A stretch of 64,000 bases of DNA from Croceibacterium segetis (GTDB taxonomy: Bacteria; Pseudomonadota; Alphaproteobacteria; Sphingomonadales; Sphingomonadaceae), in the NCBI RefSeq assembly GCF_011320115.1, contig NZ_JAANOZ010000003.1, positions 248,001 through 312,000 of the forward strand, given 5' to 3'. Under the pieces are notes generated by a model, which saw only the letters and a program-made list of their open reading frames with translations, ran no database searches and was not told the DNA's origin. The number at the start of each line of letters is the position of its first letter. Position 1 is the stretch's first letter. Positions 41,083-51,597 of the stretch are shown here, in pieces. A program made the translations under genes and the position numbers.

Positions 41083-42117
41083 TCAGACCGGATCGGCAGC
41101 CGTCCCGCTCACCGTCCAGGTCTGCCCCTTGCCGAGCAGCTTGGCGAGGTTGGCTTCCTTGCCCTCGCTCGCCCTCGCCCGCTCCTCGATCACCGCGGCT
41201 TCGAAAGTCGGACGCGGGTCGTCGTAGAGGACGCCGAGGGCCATCGGGAAGGCGCCGAACGGCAGCTCGACCAGCATGTGCGCGATCGAGCGGTTCTTGA
41301 CGTTGTGGACGATCACGCCGGCGGCCTGCCAGTCGCCGTCGACGACATCGACCACCCGCAGTTCGAGCGCCTCGCGGTCGAGGCAGATGCCTTTGGTGCC
41401 GCCGTCGAACAGCATCGGCTGGCCGTCCTCGAGCCATAGCTGGTGCGCCTCGGCGCCCTTGGGGGCGGCGAAATCGTCGAACACGTCCTTGTTGTAGACG
41501 ATGCAGTTCTGGAAAATCTCGATGAACGCCGCGCCCTGGTGGGCGTGCGCGGCCTTGAGGACGTCGGGCAGGTTCTTCGACACATCGAAACCGCGCGCGA
41601 CGAAGCGCGCGCCGCTGCCGAGCGCGAAGGCGCACGGCTGCGCCGGGCGGTCGAACGAGCCGAGCGGAGTCGAGGGCGACTTGGTGCCGAGGCGGCTGGT
41701 GGGCGAGAACTGGCCCTTGGTGAGGCCGTAGATCTCGTTGTTGAACAGCATGATCTGCAGGTTCACGTTGCGCCGGAGCACGTGCATCAGGTGGTTGCCG
41801 CCGATCGACAGCCCGTCGCCGTCACCGGTGACCAGCCACACGTCGAGGTCCGGGTTGGCAAGCTTGATGCCGGTGGCGAAAGCCGGGGCGCGGCCGTGGA
41901 TGGTGTGGAAGCCGTAGCTCTCGACGTAATACGGGAAGCGGCTCGAGCAGCCGATCCCGCTCACGAACACCGTATTCGCCGGGTCACTGCCGAGCTGCGG
42001 CAGCGTGCGCTGCACCGCCTTGAGGATCGCATAGTCGCCGCAGCCGGGGCACCAGCGGACTTCCTGGTCGGTTTCCCAGTCCTTGAGCGTGGTCTCGATG
42101 GGGGTCATGTCGTTCAT
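41083..42117 (-). CDS. korB: 2-oxoacid:ferredoxin oxidoreductase beta subunit
   Basis: A 344-residue thiamine-diphosphate and iron-sulfur subunit. WCPGCGD (Cys23, Cys26) starts the cluster-binding part; GIGCSSRFPYY, HGRAPAFATGIK and the TPP motif GDGDGLSIGGNHL follow. The enzyme reduces ferredoxin while oxidising 2-oxoglutarate (Kor) or pyruvate (Por); the two-subunit layout with this beta length favours Kor. Its start overlaps the korA stop (ATGA). The ferredoxin gene is not nearby. Confidence 0.93.
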   Translation of the reverse strand: MNDMTPIETTLKDWETDQEVRWCPGCGDYAILKAVQRTLPQLGSDPANTVFVSGIGCSSRFPYYVESYGFHTIHGRAPAFATGIKLANPDLDVWLVTGDGDGLSIGGNHLMHVLRRNVNLQIMLFNNEIYGLTKGQFSPTSRLGTKSPSTPLGSFDRPAQPCAFALGSGARFVARGFDVSKNLPDVLKAAHAHQGAAFIEIFQNCIVYNKDVFDDFAAPKGAEAHQLWLEDGQPMLFDGGTKGICLDREALELRVVDVVDGDWQAAGVIVHNVKNRSIAHMLVELPFGAFPMALGVLYDDPRPTFEAAVIEERARASEGKEANLAKLLGKGQTWTVSGTAADPV

Positions 42118-44090
42118 GGGTGATGCCCCTTCAAAGTACCATCGTCGTAGCCGGACTGCGGCTCGGGCAGTTGCGCCTTATTGGCCGGCACTTCCCCGCC
42201 TTCGTCGCCTTCGATGCCGTCGAAGTACTTGCCGATTGCGGCTTCGAGCTCGGCGATCTGGAAGGGCTGGCCGCTGGTCTTGGTCAGGCTCTGGGCATCG
42301 ACGAGATACTGATCGCGCAGCACGGTCTTGAACTGGCCGGTGTTCATCTCGGGGACGAGCACGTGGTCGAAGCCGGCAAGCAACTCCCCAAGGTTCTTCG
42401 GCAGCGGCCAGATGTGGCGCACGTGGATGTGGCTGACCTTGCGGCCCTTCTCGCGCCAGCGGCGCACCGCCTGGCGGATCGGGCCGTAAGTGCTGCCCCA
42501 GCCGACCACCGCCAGCTCGCCGGTCTCGTCGCCGAGCGCGACCTCCTGGTCGGGCACGGCGACGCCGAGGACCTTGTCGCGGCGCAAGTCGGTCATTTTC
42601 TGGTGGTTGGCGGGCGAATAGTCGATGTTGCCGGTTTCGACATGCTTCTCGATCCCGCCGACGCGGTGCATCAACCCGGGGGTGCCGGGCTTGATCCACG
42701 GCCGCGCGCCCTTGGCGTCACGGCGGTACGGTAGCAGCTCGTCGTTCCCGTCGGCGTCCTTGGCGTTCTTTTCTTCAAGGAATTTCGCAGGAAACGGTTC
42801 GAAGCTCTTGGGATCGGGTACTTTCCACGGCTCGGCGGCGTTGGCGATATAGCCGTCGGTGAGCAGTATCACCGGGGTCATGTACTGGGTGGCGATGCGC
42901 ACCGCCTCGATGGCGACTTCGAACGCATCGCTGGGCGAGCTGGCGGCAATCACCGGCAGCGGGGCGTCGCCGTTGCGCCCGTAGACCGCCTGGTAAAGGT
43001 CGCTCTGCTCGGTCTTGGTCGGCAGGCCGGTCGAAGGCCCCCCGCGCTGCGAATTGACGATCACCAGCGGCAGCTCGACCATGATCGCCAGGCCCATCGC
43101 CTCGGTCTTGAGCGCGATGCCCGGGCCCGATGACGAGGTGACGCCAAGCTGGCCGGCGTAGCTCGCGCCGATGGCGGCGCAGATGGCGGCGATCTCGTCC
43201 TCCGCCTGGAAGGTGGTGACGCCGAATTCCTTCATCCGCACGAGGTGATGCAGGATCGCGCTGGCGGGAGTGATCGGATAGCCGCCGAAGAACATCGGCA
43301 GCTCGGCCAGCTGCGCGCCAGCGACGAGGCCGAGCGAAACGGCCTCGGCGCCGGTGACGGTGCGGTAAAGCCCCGGCTCGTGTTCGACCGCCGGAATATG
43401 CGTCTGGTGCAGGTGTCCGCCGAGCTCCGCCGTCTCGCCATAGGCATGCCCGGCGTTGAGCGCGGCCACGTTCGCCCCGGCGATCTCGGGCTTGTTCTTG
43501 AACTTGGCCTCGAGCCAGTCGATCAGCGGTTGGCGGTCGCGGTCGAACATCCACAGCGCCAGGCCGAGCGTCCACATGTTCTTGGAGCGCAGCGCATCCT
43601 TGTTGCCGAGGCCGAACGGCTTGACCGCCTCGATCGTCAGCGCGCTGATGTCGAACGCCAGCACTTGCCAGCGTGCGAGGCTGCCGTCCTCGAGCGGGTT
43701 GCTCTCGTACTTCGCCTTCTCGAGGTTGCGCTTGGTGAACTCGCCGGTGTCGGCGATGATCAGGCCGCCGGGCTTGAGCGCCTCGACGTTGGTCTTCAGC
43801 GCCGCGGGGTTCATCGCCACCAGCACGTCGGGCGCGTCGCCGGCGGTATTGATCTGGCGGCTGCCGAAGTTGATCTGAAACGCGCTCACGCCGAACAGCG
43901 TGCCCTGCGGGGCGCGGATCTCGGCCGGGAAGTCCGGGAACGTGGCGAGATCGTTGCCGGCCAGCGCGGTCGACAGGGTGAATTGCCCGCCGGTGAGCTG
44001 CATGCCGTCGCCGCTGTCGCCGGCGAAACGCACCACGACAGCTTCGGGAGTGTGGGTATCGGCCGGTCGTTCGGCCGTTTGGGTTGCCAT
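42114..44090 (-). CDS. korA: 2-oxoacid:ferredoxin oxidoreductase alpha subunit (gamma-alpha fusion)
   Basis: A 658-residue fusion: an N-terminal gamma domain (about 1-190, VVVRFAGDSGDGMQLTGGQF...FPDFPAEIRAPQG), then the pyrimidine-binding alpha domain (FFGGYPITPASAILHH, TFQAEDEIAAI, TSSSGPGIALKTEAMG) and a C-terminal transketolase-like part (WGSTYGPIRQAVRRWR). A longer frame upstream is not supported; AGGA lies upstream of the ATG at 44088-44090. An oxygen-tolerant Kor can replace or support 2-oxoglutarate dehydrogenase in the citric acid cycle. It diverges from an esterase gene. Confidence 0.94.
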   Translation of the reverse strand: MATQTAERPADTHTPEAVVVRFAGDSGDGMQLTGGQFTLSTALAGNDLATFPDFPAEIRAPQGTLFGVSAFQINFGSRQINTAGDAPDVLVAMNPAALKTNVEALKPGGLIIADTGEFTKRNLEKAKYESNPLEDGSLARWQVLAFDISALTIEAVKPFGLGNKDALRSKNMWTLGLALWMFDRDRQPLIDWLEAKFKNKPEIAGANVAALNAGHAYGETAELGGHLHQTHIPAVEHEPGLYRTVTGAEAVSLGLVAGAQLAELPMFFGGYPITPASAILHHLVRMKEFGVTTFQAEDEIAAICAAIGASYAGQLGVTSSSGPGIALKTEAMGLAIMVELPLVIVNSQRGGPSTGLPTKTEQSDLYQAVYGRNGDAPLPVIAASSPSDAFEVAIEAVRIATQYMTPVILLTDGYIANAAEPWKVPDPKSFEPFPAKFLEEKNAKDADGNDELLPYRRDAKGARPWIKPGTPGLMHRVGGIEKHVETGNIDYSPANHQKMTDLRRDKVLGVAVPDQEVALGDETGELAVVGWGSTYGPIRQAVRRWREKGRKVSHIHVRHIWPLPKNLGELLAGFDHVLVPEMNTGQFKTVLRDQYLVDAQSLTKTSGQPFQIAELEAAIGKYFDGIEGDEGGEVPANKAQLPEPQSGYDDGTLKGHHP

Positions 44091-44260
44091 GGGCTGGTCC
44101 TGCACGCGCCTTGCCGGCGCTTTGTCTCCAATATGGCGCGGGACGTAGGTCCCACTCCTTCGCCCCGCAATCAAGTTTTTCTGTCGCGGCACTAAATTGC
44201 CGAGTGGAAAACGTCCGGAGGGCTGCCTAGGGTCCGGCCGTCCAGCCAAGGAGAGCGAGC

Positions 44261-45214
44261 TTGAACGACAACGGCCATTTCGTGCGCGACGATGTTCGCG
44301 CGTTTCTCGATTTCGTCGCCTCGCTGAACCGGCCCGAGCTCAGCGAGCAGCCGCTCGAGGAAGCGCGCGCCGGAATGCTGGCGATGGCGCCGATGATCGA
44401 TCTGCCGCCGCTCGACCTGCCCGTGATCCGCGACGTCACTTGCCCCGGCCCGGCGGGCGACATCCCGCTGCGGTTCTACGATACCCGCGAAAGCCGCGAT
44501 GCCGCGTGCCCGCTGATGATGTTCTTCCACGGCGGCGGCTTCGTCGTCGGCAACCTCGATTCGCACCACGCGCTGTGCACCGAGCTTGCCGCCGGAATGG
44601 ACCTGCCGGTGCTGGCCGTCGATTATCGCCTGGCGCCGGAGCACCCCTTCCCCGCGGCGCCGGACGACTGCGAAGCCGCCGCGCGCTGGGCCGCGAAGAG
44701 CCCGCACGAGCTGGGCATCAAGGTCAGCGGGCTGATCCCGATCGGCGACAGCGCCGGCGGCAACCTGGCGATCGTCACCACCCAGTCGCTGGCCGAGAAG
44801 GAAGCGATGGTGCCGGTGGTGCTGCAAGTGCCGCTCTACCCCCTGGCCGATCCGGTCAAGCCGCACCGCTCGTACGAGGAGTTCGGCGAGGGGTACTTCC
44901 TTTCGGCGGCAGGCATCGAGTTTTTCGACCAGGCCTATCGCGCCGATCCCAAGGACCGGCGGACCTACCCGATCCTGGGGCGCCACGAGGGTACGCCGCC
45001 GACGGTGGTGATGACCGCCGGGCTCGACCCGCTGCGCGATTCGGGGCGCCGCTATGCCGCGCACCTGATCGAAGCGGGGACCGACGTCGCCTATCTCGAG
45101 ATGCGCGGCTCGGTCCACGGCTGGGTCAATATGCGCAAGGCGCTTCCCAGCACCGGGAAAGACCTCGAGGACGTAATCGCGGCGATGAAGCTGATGCTGC
45201 GGCGGCACGGATGA
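44261..45214 (+). CDS. HSL-type alpha/beta hydrolase (esterase)
   Basis: A 317-residue hydrolase of the hormone-sensitive lipase / family IV type. The oxyanion-hole motif FFHGGGFVVG, the GDSAGGN nucleophile elbow with the serine, and the Asp and His near the end (DPLRDSGRRYAA, GSVHGW) make a complete triad. Typical substrates are short-chain esters. TTG is the start codon, with AAGGAGAG at the proper distance. The stop overlaps the rppH start (ATGA). The ester substrate and the reason for linkage to an RNA enzyme are unclear. Confidence 0.9.
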   Translation: MNDNGHFVRDDVRAFLDFVASLNRPELSEQPLEEARAGMLAMAPMIDLPPLDLPVIRDVTCPGPAGDIPLRFYDTRESRDAACPLMMFFHGGGFVVGNLDSHHALCTELAAGMDLPVLAVDYRLAPEHPFPAAPDDCEAAARWAAKSPHELGIKVSGLIPIGDSAGGNLAIVTTQSLAEKEAMVPVVLQVPLYPLADPVKPHRSYEEFGEGYFLSAAGIEFFDQAYRADPKDRRTYPILGRHEGTPPTVVMTAGLDPLRDSGRRYAAHLIEAGTDVAYLEMRGSVHGWVNMRKALPSTGKDLEDVIAAMKLMLRRHG

Positions 45215-45693
45215 GCGAAATCGACTATTCCCTCTACCGCCCGTGCGTAGGCGTGATGCTGGTCAACGCCGAGCGCCGCGCCTTCGTCGGCAAGCGGATC
45301 GACAACAAGGAAGGCGATTTTTGGCAGATGCCGCAAGGCGGCGTCGATCCGGATGAAGACCCTGACGATGCGGTGCTGCGCGAGCTGTGGGAGGAGACCG
45401 GCGCGCGGGCCGAGTACATCGAAGTCGTCGCCCGGCTTCCGCAGGAGCTGTTCTACGAGCTGCCCGCCGAGCTCAAAGGCAAGCTGTGGGGCGGCAAATA
45501 CGTCGGCCAGCGGCAGACCTGGTACCTCGCCCGGTTCACCGGCAGCGACGCCGACATCAACCTCGAGGCGCACGACCCGCCCGAGTTCTGCGAATGGAAG
45601 TGGATCGAGCCGGCACTGCTGCCGGAGCTGATCGTGCCGTTCAAACGCGAGGTCTATGCGGCGATCGTCGCGGGGTTTCGCGAGCTGATCTAG
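45211..45693 (+). CDS. rppH: RNA pyrophosphohydrolase
   Basis: A 160-residue Nudix enzyme that removes pyrophosphate from 5' ends of mRNA, starting decay by RNase E. The Nudix box is complete: G43-x5-E49-x7-REL-x-EE-x-G (RELWEETG). YRPCVGVMLVN at the start and FWQMPQGGVD, YVGQRQTWYL and the C-terminal FKREVYAAIVAGF match the RppH family. ATGA overlap with the esterase gene. The stop overlaps that of the TPR gene (CTAG). Confidence 0.93.
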   Translation: MSEIDYSLYRPCVGVMLVNAERRAFVGKRIDNKEGDFWQMPQGGVDPDEDPDDAVLRELWEETGARAEYIEVVARLPQELFYELPAELKGKLWGGKYVGQRQTWYLARFTGSDADINLEAHDPPEFCEWKWIEPALLPELIVPFKREVYAAIVAGFRELI

Positions 45694-46193
45694 TTCTGCG
45701 TCACCACCGGGCTGGGCGAAACTGCTTCTGCGGTGAGGACAGCCTGGCGCGGATGGGACTGGATCGCCAGCGCGAGTTGCTGGGACTCGCTGCACGAGGC
45801 GCCGCATAGCGACTGCAGCTGGGCGAGGTTGCGCTTGGCTTTCTCGACCGCGCCTTTCTCCAGCATTGCCTCGCCCTCACCCGACAGTGCGGCGAGATTC
45901 TTCGGGTCGCGCTCGAGCGCTTCGCGGTAATATCGGATCGCCTTGCCTTGCAGGCCTTGCGCGCGGGCCGCTTCGCCAAGCTGGAGATAGATCGCCGTGT
46001 AGCCCGGGTCGATCGCCAGCGCGGCCTCGAAGCTGTCGACAGCCGCGGCCGGCTCGCCGGCGGCGAGCTGGCTCTTGCCCTGCGCGACGAGCGCCGCGGC
46101 GCGCGGGTCCGGTTGCGCCTCGGCGCCCATGCCCGCGCTGGCGGTGACTGCCACGACGAGCGAGAGAGCGAGGGCAGCGGGCGCGTAACGCAT
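45690..46193 (-). CDS. Secreted TPR protein
   Basis: A 167-residue exported protein: signal peptide (YAPAALALSLVVAVTASAG, cleavage near MGAEA), then about two to three TPR repeats (LVAQGKSQLAAGEPAAAVDSF, YTAIYLQLGEAARAQGLQGKAIRYYREAL, LAALSGEGEAMLEKG), and a tail with a pair of cysteines (SLCGASC). Likely periplasmic, mediating protein contacts. AAGGAG before the ATG. Last gene of the guaB-rsmB-TPR run, 71 bases after rsmB. Confidence 0.83.
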   Translation of the reverse strand: MRYAPAALALSLVVAVTASAGMGAEAQPDPRAAALVAQGKSQLAAGEPAAAVDSFEAALAIDPGYTAIYLQLGEAARAQGLQGKAIRYYREALERDPKNLAALSGEGEAMLEKGAVEKAKRNLAQLQSLCGASCSESQQLALAIQSHPRQAVLTAEAVSPSPVVTQN

Positions 46194-46264
46194 GAGAAAC
46201 TCCTTGAGAGCGGGTCCTTTCGCTCCTGTGGGTTGCGATCCGGGACCGGTCATGGACGGCGAAG

Positions 46265-47446
46265 CTAACACGGCTTTTCTAGACGTGCGATGAAAAATCC
46301 GTCCGTGCCGTCGTGGAACGGCGTAAGTCGCACGCCGGTTCCGCGAGCGGTGCCGAGCGGCAATTCCGGCGGTTCGGCACGCCAGCCCGGATGGGCGGCC
46401 TCGAAGCCCGTGATCTGGTCGGGCCCTTCGGCGTCGAGCAGCGAGCAGACAACGTAGACCACGCGTCCGCCGGGCCGGACAAGTTCGCTAGAGATTTCAA
46501 GCAATAGGGCCTGTATCTTGGCAAACCGTAGGAGGTCTTCCGGCGCCAGTCGCCAGCGCGCCTCGGGGTTGCGCCGCCAGGTGCCGGTGCCCGAGCACGG
46601 CGCGTCGACCAGCACCGCGTCGGCCTTGCCACGCCACGACGTCAATGCGTCCAGCTCGCGGCCGGGATCGAGCAGCACCGTCTCGGCGACCAGCGCCCCC
46701 GCCCGCTCCGCGCGCGGACCCAACCGCGATAGCCGCCCGCGGTCGGTATCGGCGGCAACCAGCGTCCCGGCGTTGCCCATCGCCGCCGCCAACGCGAGGG
46801 TCTTTCCCCCCGCCCCCGCGCACAGGTCGATCACGGTCTCCCCCGATTTTGCCCCTACCGCCTCGCAAGCGAGCTGGCTGCCGCAGTCCTGCACCTCGAC
46901 CAGCCCGTCGCGGTAGGCGTCCCATTGCTCGACCGGCGTACCGAACGGCAGGCGCAGCCCCTGCGCCGTGGGCAGGACTTCGCCCGCGACCGGGAGCACG
47001 AGCGCCGCGCGATCCGCCTTGAGCGCGTTGACGCGGAGGTCGAGTGGCGCGCGGCCCTGCAGCGCCTGCGCTTCCTCGCCTGTGATTTCGGAGGCGGATA
47101 GGCGCTCGACCAGCCACTGCGGCGCCACTCCTGTCTCGGCCACCCGCTCGCCTGGCTCGACCGGAGCGGGGCCGTACCCCGAGCCGTCGAACAAGGCTTC
47201 CAACGCCTCGTCCTGCTCCGCCAGCGCCAGCATCGCCGCCCGCCCGCTCGGCGGAACGGGCCCGCAAGCGCGGATCGCGCGATAGACCAGCTCGCGGATC
47301 GCCCGCCGGTCCTTCGACCCGGCGAAACGATTGCCGCGAAACCATTCGGCAAGGATGCGGTCGGCCGGCGCGCCCCTGGTGCGCGTGGCATCGATGACCT
47401 TATCGAGCAGCTCGATGGCCGACTGGACGCGCGCGGCCGGGGTCAC
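46265..47446 (-). CDS. rsmB: 16S rRNA C5-methyltransferase, RsmB-type
   Basis: A 393-residue SAM-dependent RNA methyltransferase. The N-terminal NusB-like helical part (about 1-120) is followed by the Rossmann domain: VIDLCAGAGGKTLALAA (motif I), DAPCSGTGTWRRNPEARW (motif IV with the catalytic-type cysteine) and VVYVVCSLLDAEG (motif VI cysteine). It methylates cytosine 967 of 16S rRNA in E. coli; here the exact site is inferred. GTG start at 47444-47446, only three bases after the guaB stop, with a weak ribosome site, so translation may depend on coupling to guaB. Confidence 0.88.
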   Translation of the reverse strand: MTPAARVQSAIELLDKVIDATRTRGAPADRILAEWFRGNRFAGSKDRRAIRELVYRAIRACGPVPPSGRAAMLALAEQDEALEALFDGSGYGPAPVEPGERVAETGVAPQWLVERLSASEITGEEAQALQGRAPLDLRVNALKADRAALVLPVAGEVLPTAQGLRLPFGTPVEQWDAYRDGLVEVQDCGSQLACEAVGAKSGETVIDLCAGAGGKTLALAAAMGNAGTLVAADTDRGRLSRLGPRAERAGALVAETVLLDPGRELDALTSWRGKADAVLVDAPCSGTGTWRRNPEARWRLAPEDLLRFAKIQALLLEISSELVRPGGRVVYVVCSLLDAEGPDQITGFEAAHPGWRAEPPELPLGTARGTGVRLTPFHDGTDGFFIARLEKPC

Positions 47447-47449
47447 GGC

Positions 47450-49381
<1,932 letters not shown>

Positions 49382-49762
49382 CTAGCCGTCGTCCTCGTCA
49401 GCAGGGGGCAGTGACCTTAAGTTCTCGATCTCGCGTGCGGTGCGCTCGGCCGGATCGGTCGCGATGGTTTCCAGCGTTGCCACCCGGTCCTGCAACCTGG
49501 TCACCAGACTCCGCAGCAGCTCGTTCTCCTCGTCGATCGAGCGCAGGGTCTTGACCGGCTTGGCCTGGGTATCGGCGTAGAACTCCACAAACCCACACTC
49601 GGTGCAGCGGCGGGAGAGCAGATCGGCTGCTTTCCCTCCCCCCAACCCCAAGACCGCCTTCCAGCCCGGCTCACCATCGCGCCACTTCACCCGCCCGCCG
49701 GTGTCCGGAAGGTAGATGTAGCCCTGACTCATCCGCCCGCGGCATTTGGGACAATCCGCCAT
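49382..49762 (-). CDS. Zinc-ribbon protein with C-terminal coiled coil
   Basis: A 126-residue protein. CPKC (near residue 4) and CTEC (about residue 52) could form a four-cysteine zinc ribbon; the YIYLPDTGGRVKW and FVEFYADT strands fit such a fold. Residues 65-110 form a probable coiled coil (TLRSIDEENELLRSLVTRLQDRVATLE). It resembles the small DUF6487-like zinc-ribbon proteins, which I recognise only loosely. GGGAG before the ATG. Role unknown; could bind nucleic acid or a protein partner. Confidence 0.74.
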   Translation of the reverse strand: MADCPKCRGRMSQGYIYLPDTGGRVKWRDGEPGWKAVLGLGGGKAADLLSRRCTECGFVEFYADTQAKPVKTLRSIDEENELLRSLVTRLQDRVATLETIATDPAERTAREIENLRSLPPADEDDG

Positions 49763-49829
49763 GTCTCGGTCTCCCACGCTTCTGTATCAGTCACCTAATA
49801 CACTTGATGGCAAGGCGCGCCGTCGTCAA

Positions 49830-50585
49830 CTACCCCGCCGTCCACCCGCCATCGATGGTGTAGTTTGCGCCGTTGATGTTCTGTGCCTCGTCGCGGCAGA
49901 GGAAGACTGCGAGCGCGGCGACTTCCTCCGGCTGGACGAACTTCTTGGTCGGCTGCTTGGCGAGGAGGACGTCGTTCACCACCTGCTCGCGGCTCATTCC
50001 GCGTGCGGCCATCGTGTCGGGTATCTGGTTCTCGACCAGCGGCGTCCACACGTAGCCGGGGCTGATGCAGTTGGCGGTAACGCCGTGCTCGGCGAGCTCG
50101 AGCGCGAGGACCTTGGTCAGCCCGGCGATGCCGTGCTTGGCGGCCACGTACGCCGCCTTGAACGGGCTCGCGGCAAGCGAGTGGGCGCTGGCGGTGGCGA
50201 TGATCCGGCCCCACCCCCGGGCCTTCATGTGCGGCACGGCCAGGCGCGCGGTGTGGAACGCGGCCGAGAGGTTGAGGGCGATCACCGCGTCCCACTTCTC
50301 GGGCGGAAAATCCTCGACCGGGGCGACGTGCTGCATGCCGGCATTGTTGACCAGGATGTCGATCGGGCTGGCCTTGTCCATCAGTTCCTCGACGCCTTGC
50401 GTGGTCGTCAGGTCGGCGCCGACATGGATGGCGCTGCATTCTTCGCACAGCCGGGCGATCTCTGCCGGGTCGCCGAAGCCGTTGAGCACCACGTCCGCGC
50501 CCTGCGCGGCCAGCGCGCGAGCGATGGCGAGGCCGATGCCCGATGTCGAACCGGTGACCAGCGCGCGTTTGCCCGACAGGAACAT
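49830..50585 (-). CDS. 3-hydroxybutyrate dehydrogenase (SDR family)
   Basis: A 251-residue SDR with TGSTSGIG and the catalytic YVAAKHG. The stretches NAGMQHVAPVEDFP, SAHSLAASPFKAAYVAAKHG, SPGYVWTPLVENQIPD and GANYTIDGGWTAG are those of bacterial D-3-hydroxybutyrate dehydrogenases, which link polyhydroxybutyrate breakdown to acetoacetate. AAGGAGGG stands at the ideal distance from ATG 50583-50585, ruling out the longer frame upstream. No phb genes are adjacent. The next plus-strand gene diverges from it. Confidence 0.9.
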   Translation of the reverse strand: MFLSGKRALVTGSTSGIGLAIARALAAQGADVVLNGFGDPAEIARLCEECSAIHVGADLTTTQGVEELMDKASPIDILVNNAGMQHVAPVEDFPPEKWDAVIALNLSAAFHTARLAVPHMKARGWGRIIATASAHSLAASPFKAAYVAAKHGIAGLTKVLALELAEHGVTANCISPGYVWTPLVENQIPDTMAARGMSREQVVNDVLLAKQPTKKFVQPEEVAALAVFLCRDEAQNINGANYTIDGGWTAG

Positions 50586-50677
50586 TCGACCCTCCTTGGC
50601 GATTGAGCGGGAAGCCTTACGAAACCGCGAGCGGAGGTCCAGCCCTCTTTTCGCAAGCGCACAATGAGGGGCAGACC

Positions 50678-51532
50678 ATGCGGCTTGGACCATTCGATCC
50701 CAACAACATCCGCGTGCGGCGGGGTGGAGGCGGCGGGCTGCCGATCGGCGGCGCCGGAGGCGTTGGCTGCGGCACCATCGTGATCGCGCTGATTGCCTAC
50801 TTCGTGTTCGGCGCCGACCCGTCGCAATTCCTCGGCGGGACGCAGGTCACGGACCAGGGCGGCTATTCCAGCCAGCAAGGTGGCGAAACCGGCGCGCAAA
50901 TCTGCAACGACAATCAATACGCGACCGAAGCATGCAACGCGCTCTCGTCGCTCAACAGCACCTGGCAACCTGTCTTCGAGAAGGCCGGCATCCGGTTCAC
51001 TCAACCGACGCTGGTCTTTTATCAGGGTGGCACACGATCGGGTTGCGGCAACGCGTCGAGTTCGATGGGCCCGTTCTACTGCCCGGGCGACCAGAGCATC
51101 TACATCGACACGAGCTTCTACGACGAGATGAACCACCAGCTCGGCGCCGGGCCCGGCGATTTCGCGCGCTACTACGTGATCGCCCATGAATACGGGCACC
51201 ATGTCCAGAACCTCACCGGGGTGGCGCAGCAGGTCGGCAGCGCGATGCAGCAGAATCCGCGGCAGGCCAACCAGCTCTCGGTGCTGATGGAGCTCCAGGC
51301 CGACTGCTACGCCGGAGTGTGGGCGGGCAAGAACCGCAACCTCATCGAACCGGGCGACTTCGAGGAAGGGATGCAGGCCGCCAACGCGATCGGCGACGAC
51401 ACCCTCACCCACGGCGCGGTGGCTCCCGACAACTTCACCCACGGCACCAGCCAGCAGCGGATGGCGGCGCTCAGGGCGGGCATGCAGAGCGCCGACGATA
51501 CCGCGTGCGACAAGATCGTGCAGGCGGGATAA
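50678..51532 (+). CDS. Neutral zinc metallopeptidase, YpfJ family
   Basis: A 284-residue protein with a short cytoplasmic Arg/Gly-rich start, one membrane helix (about 29-44) and an extracytoplasmic peptidase domain. The zinc-binding HEYGHH (170-175) is followed by LQADCYAGVWA, typical of the YpfJ/YfcB-type family, and cysteines that may be bridged (QICN, EACN, SGCGN, FYCPGD). Its targets are unknown. GAGGGG precedes the ATG. The shadow upstream frame would extend antisense to the dehydrogenase promoter and is not supported. It is followed after 65 bases by the convergent M56 gene. Confidence 0.92.
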   Translation: MRLGPFDPNNIRVRRGGGGGLPIGGAGGVGCGTIVIALIAYFVFGADPSQFLGGTQVTDQGGYSSQQGGETGAQICNDNQYATEACNALSSLNSTWQPVFEKAGIRFTQPTLVFYQGGTRSGCGNASSSMGPFYCPGDQSIYIDTSFYDEMNHQLGAGPGDFARYYVIAHEYGHHVQNLTGVAQQVGSAMQQNPRQANQLSVLMELQADCYAGVWAGKNRNLIEPGDFEEGMQAANAIGDDTLTHGAVAPDNFTHGTSQQRMAALRAGMQSADDTACDKIVQAG

Positions 51533-51597
51533 CAAGAAAGGCGGCGGAGGATCCGTGTCTCCCCCCGCCGGCTTAGCTCGAAGTTGGGCGATAGCCC

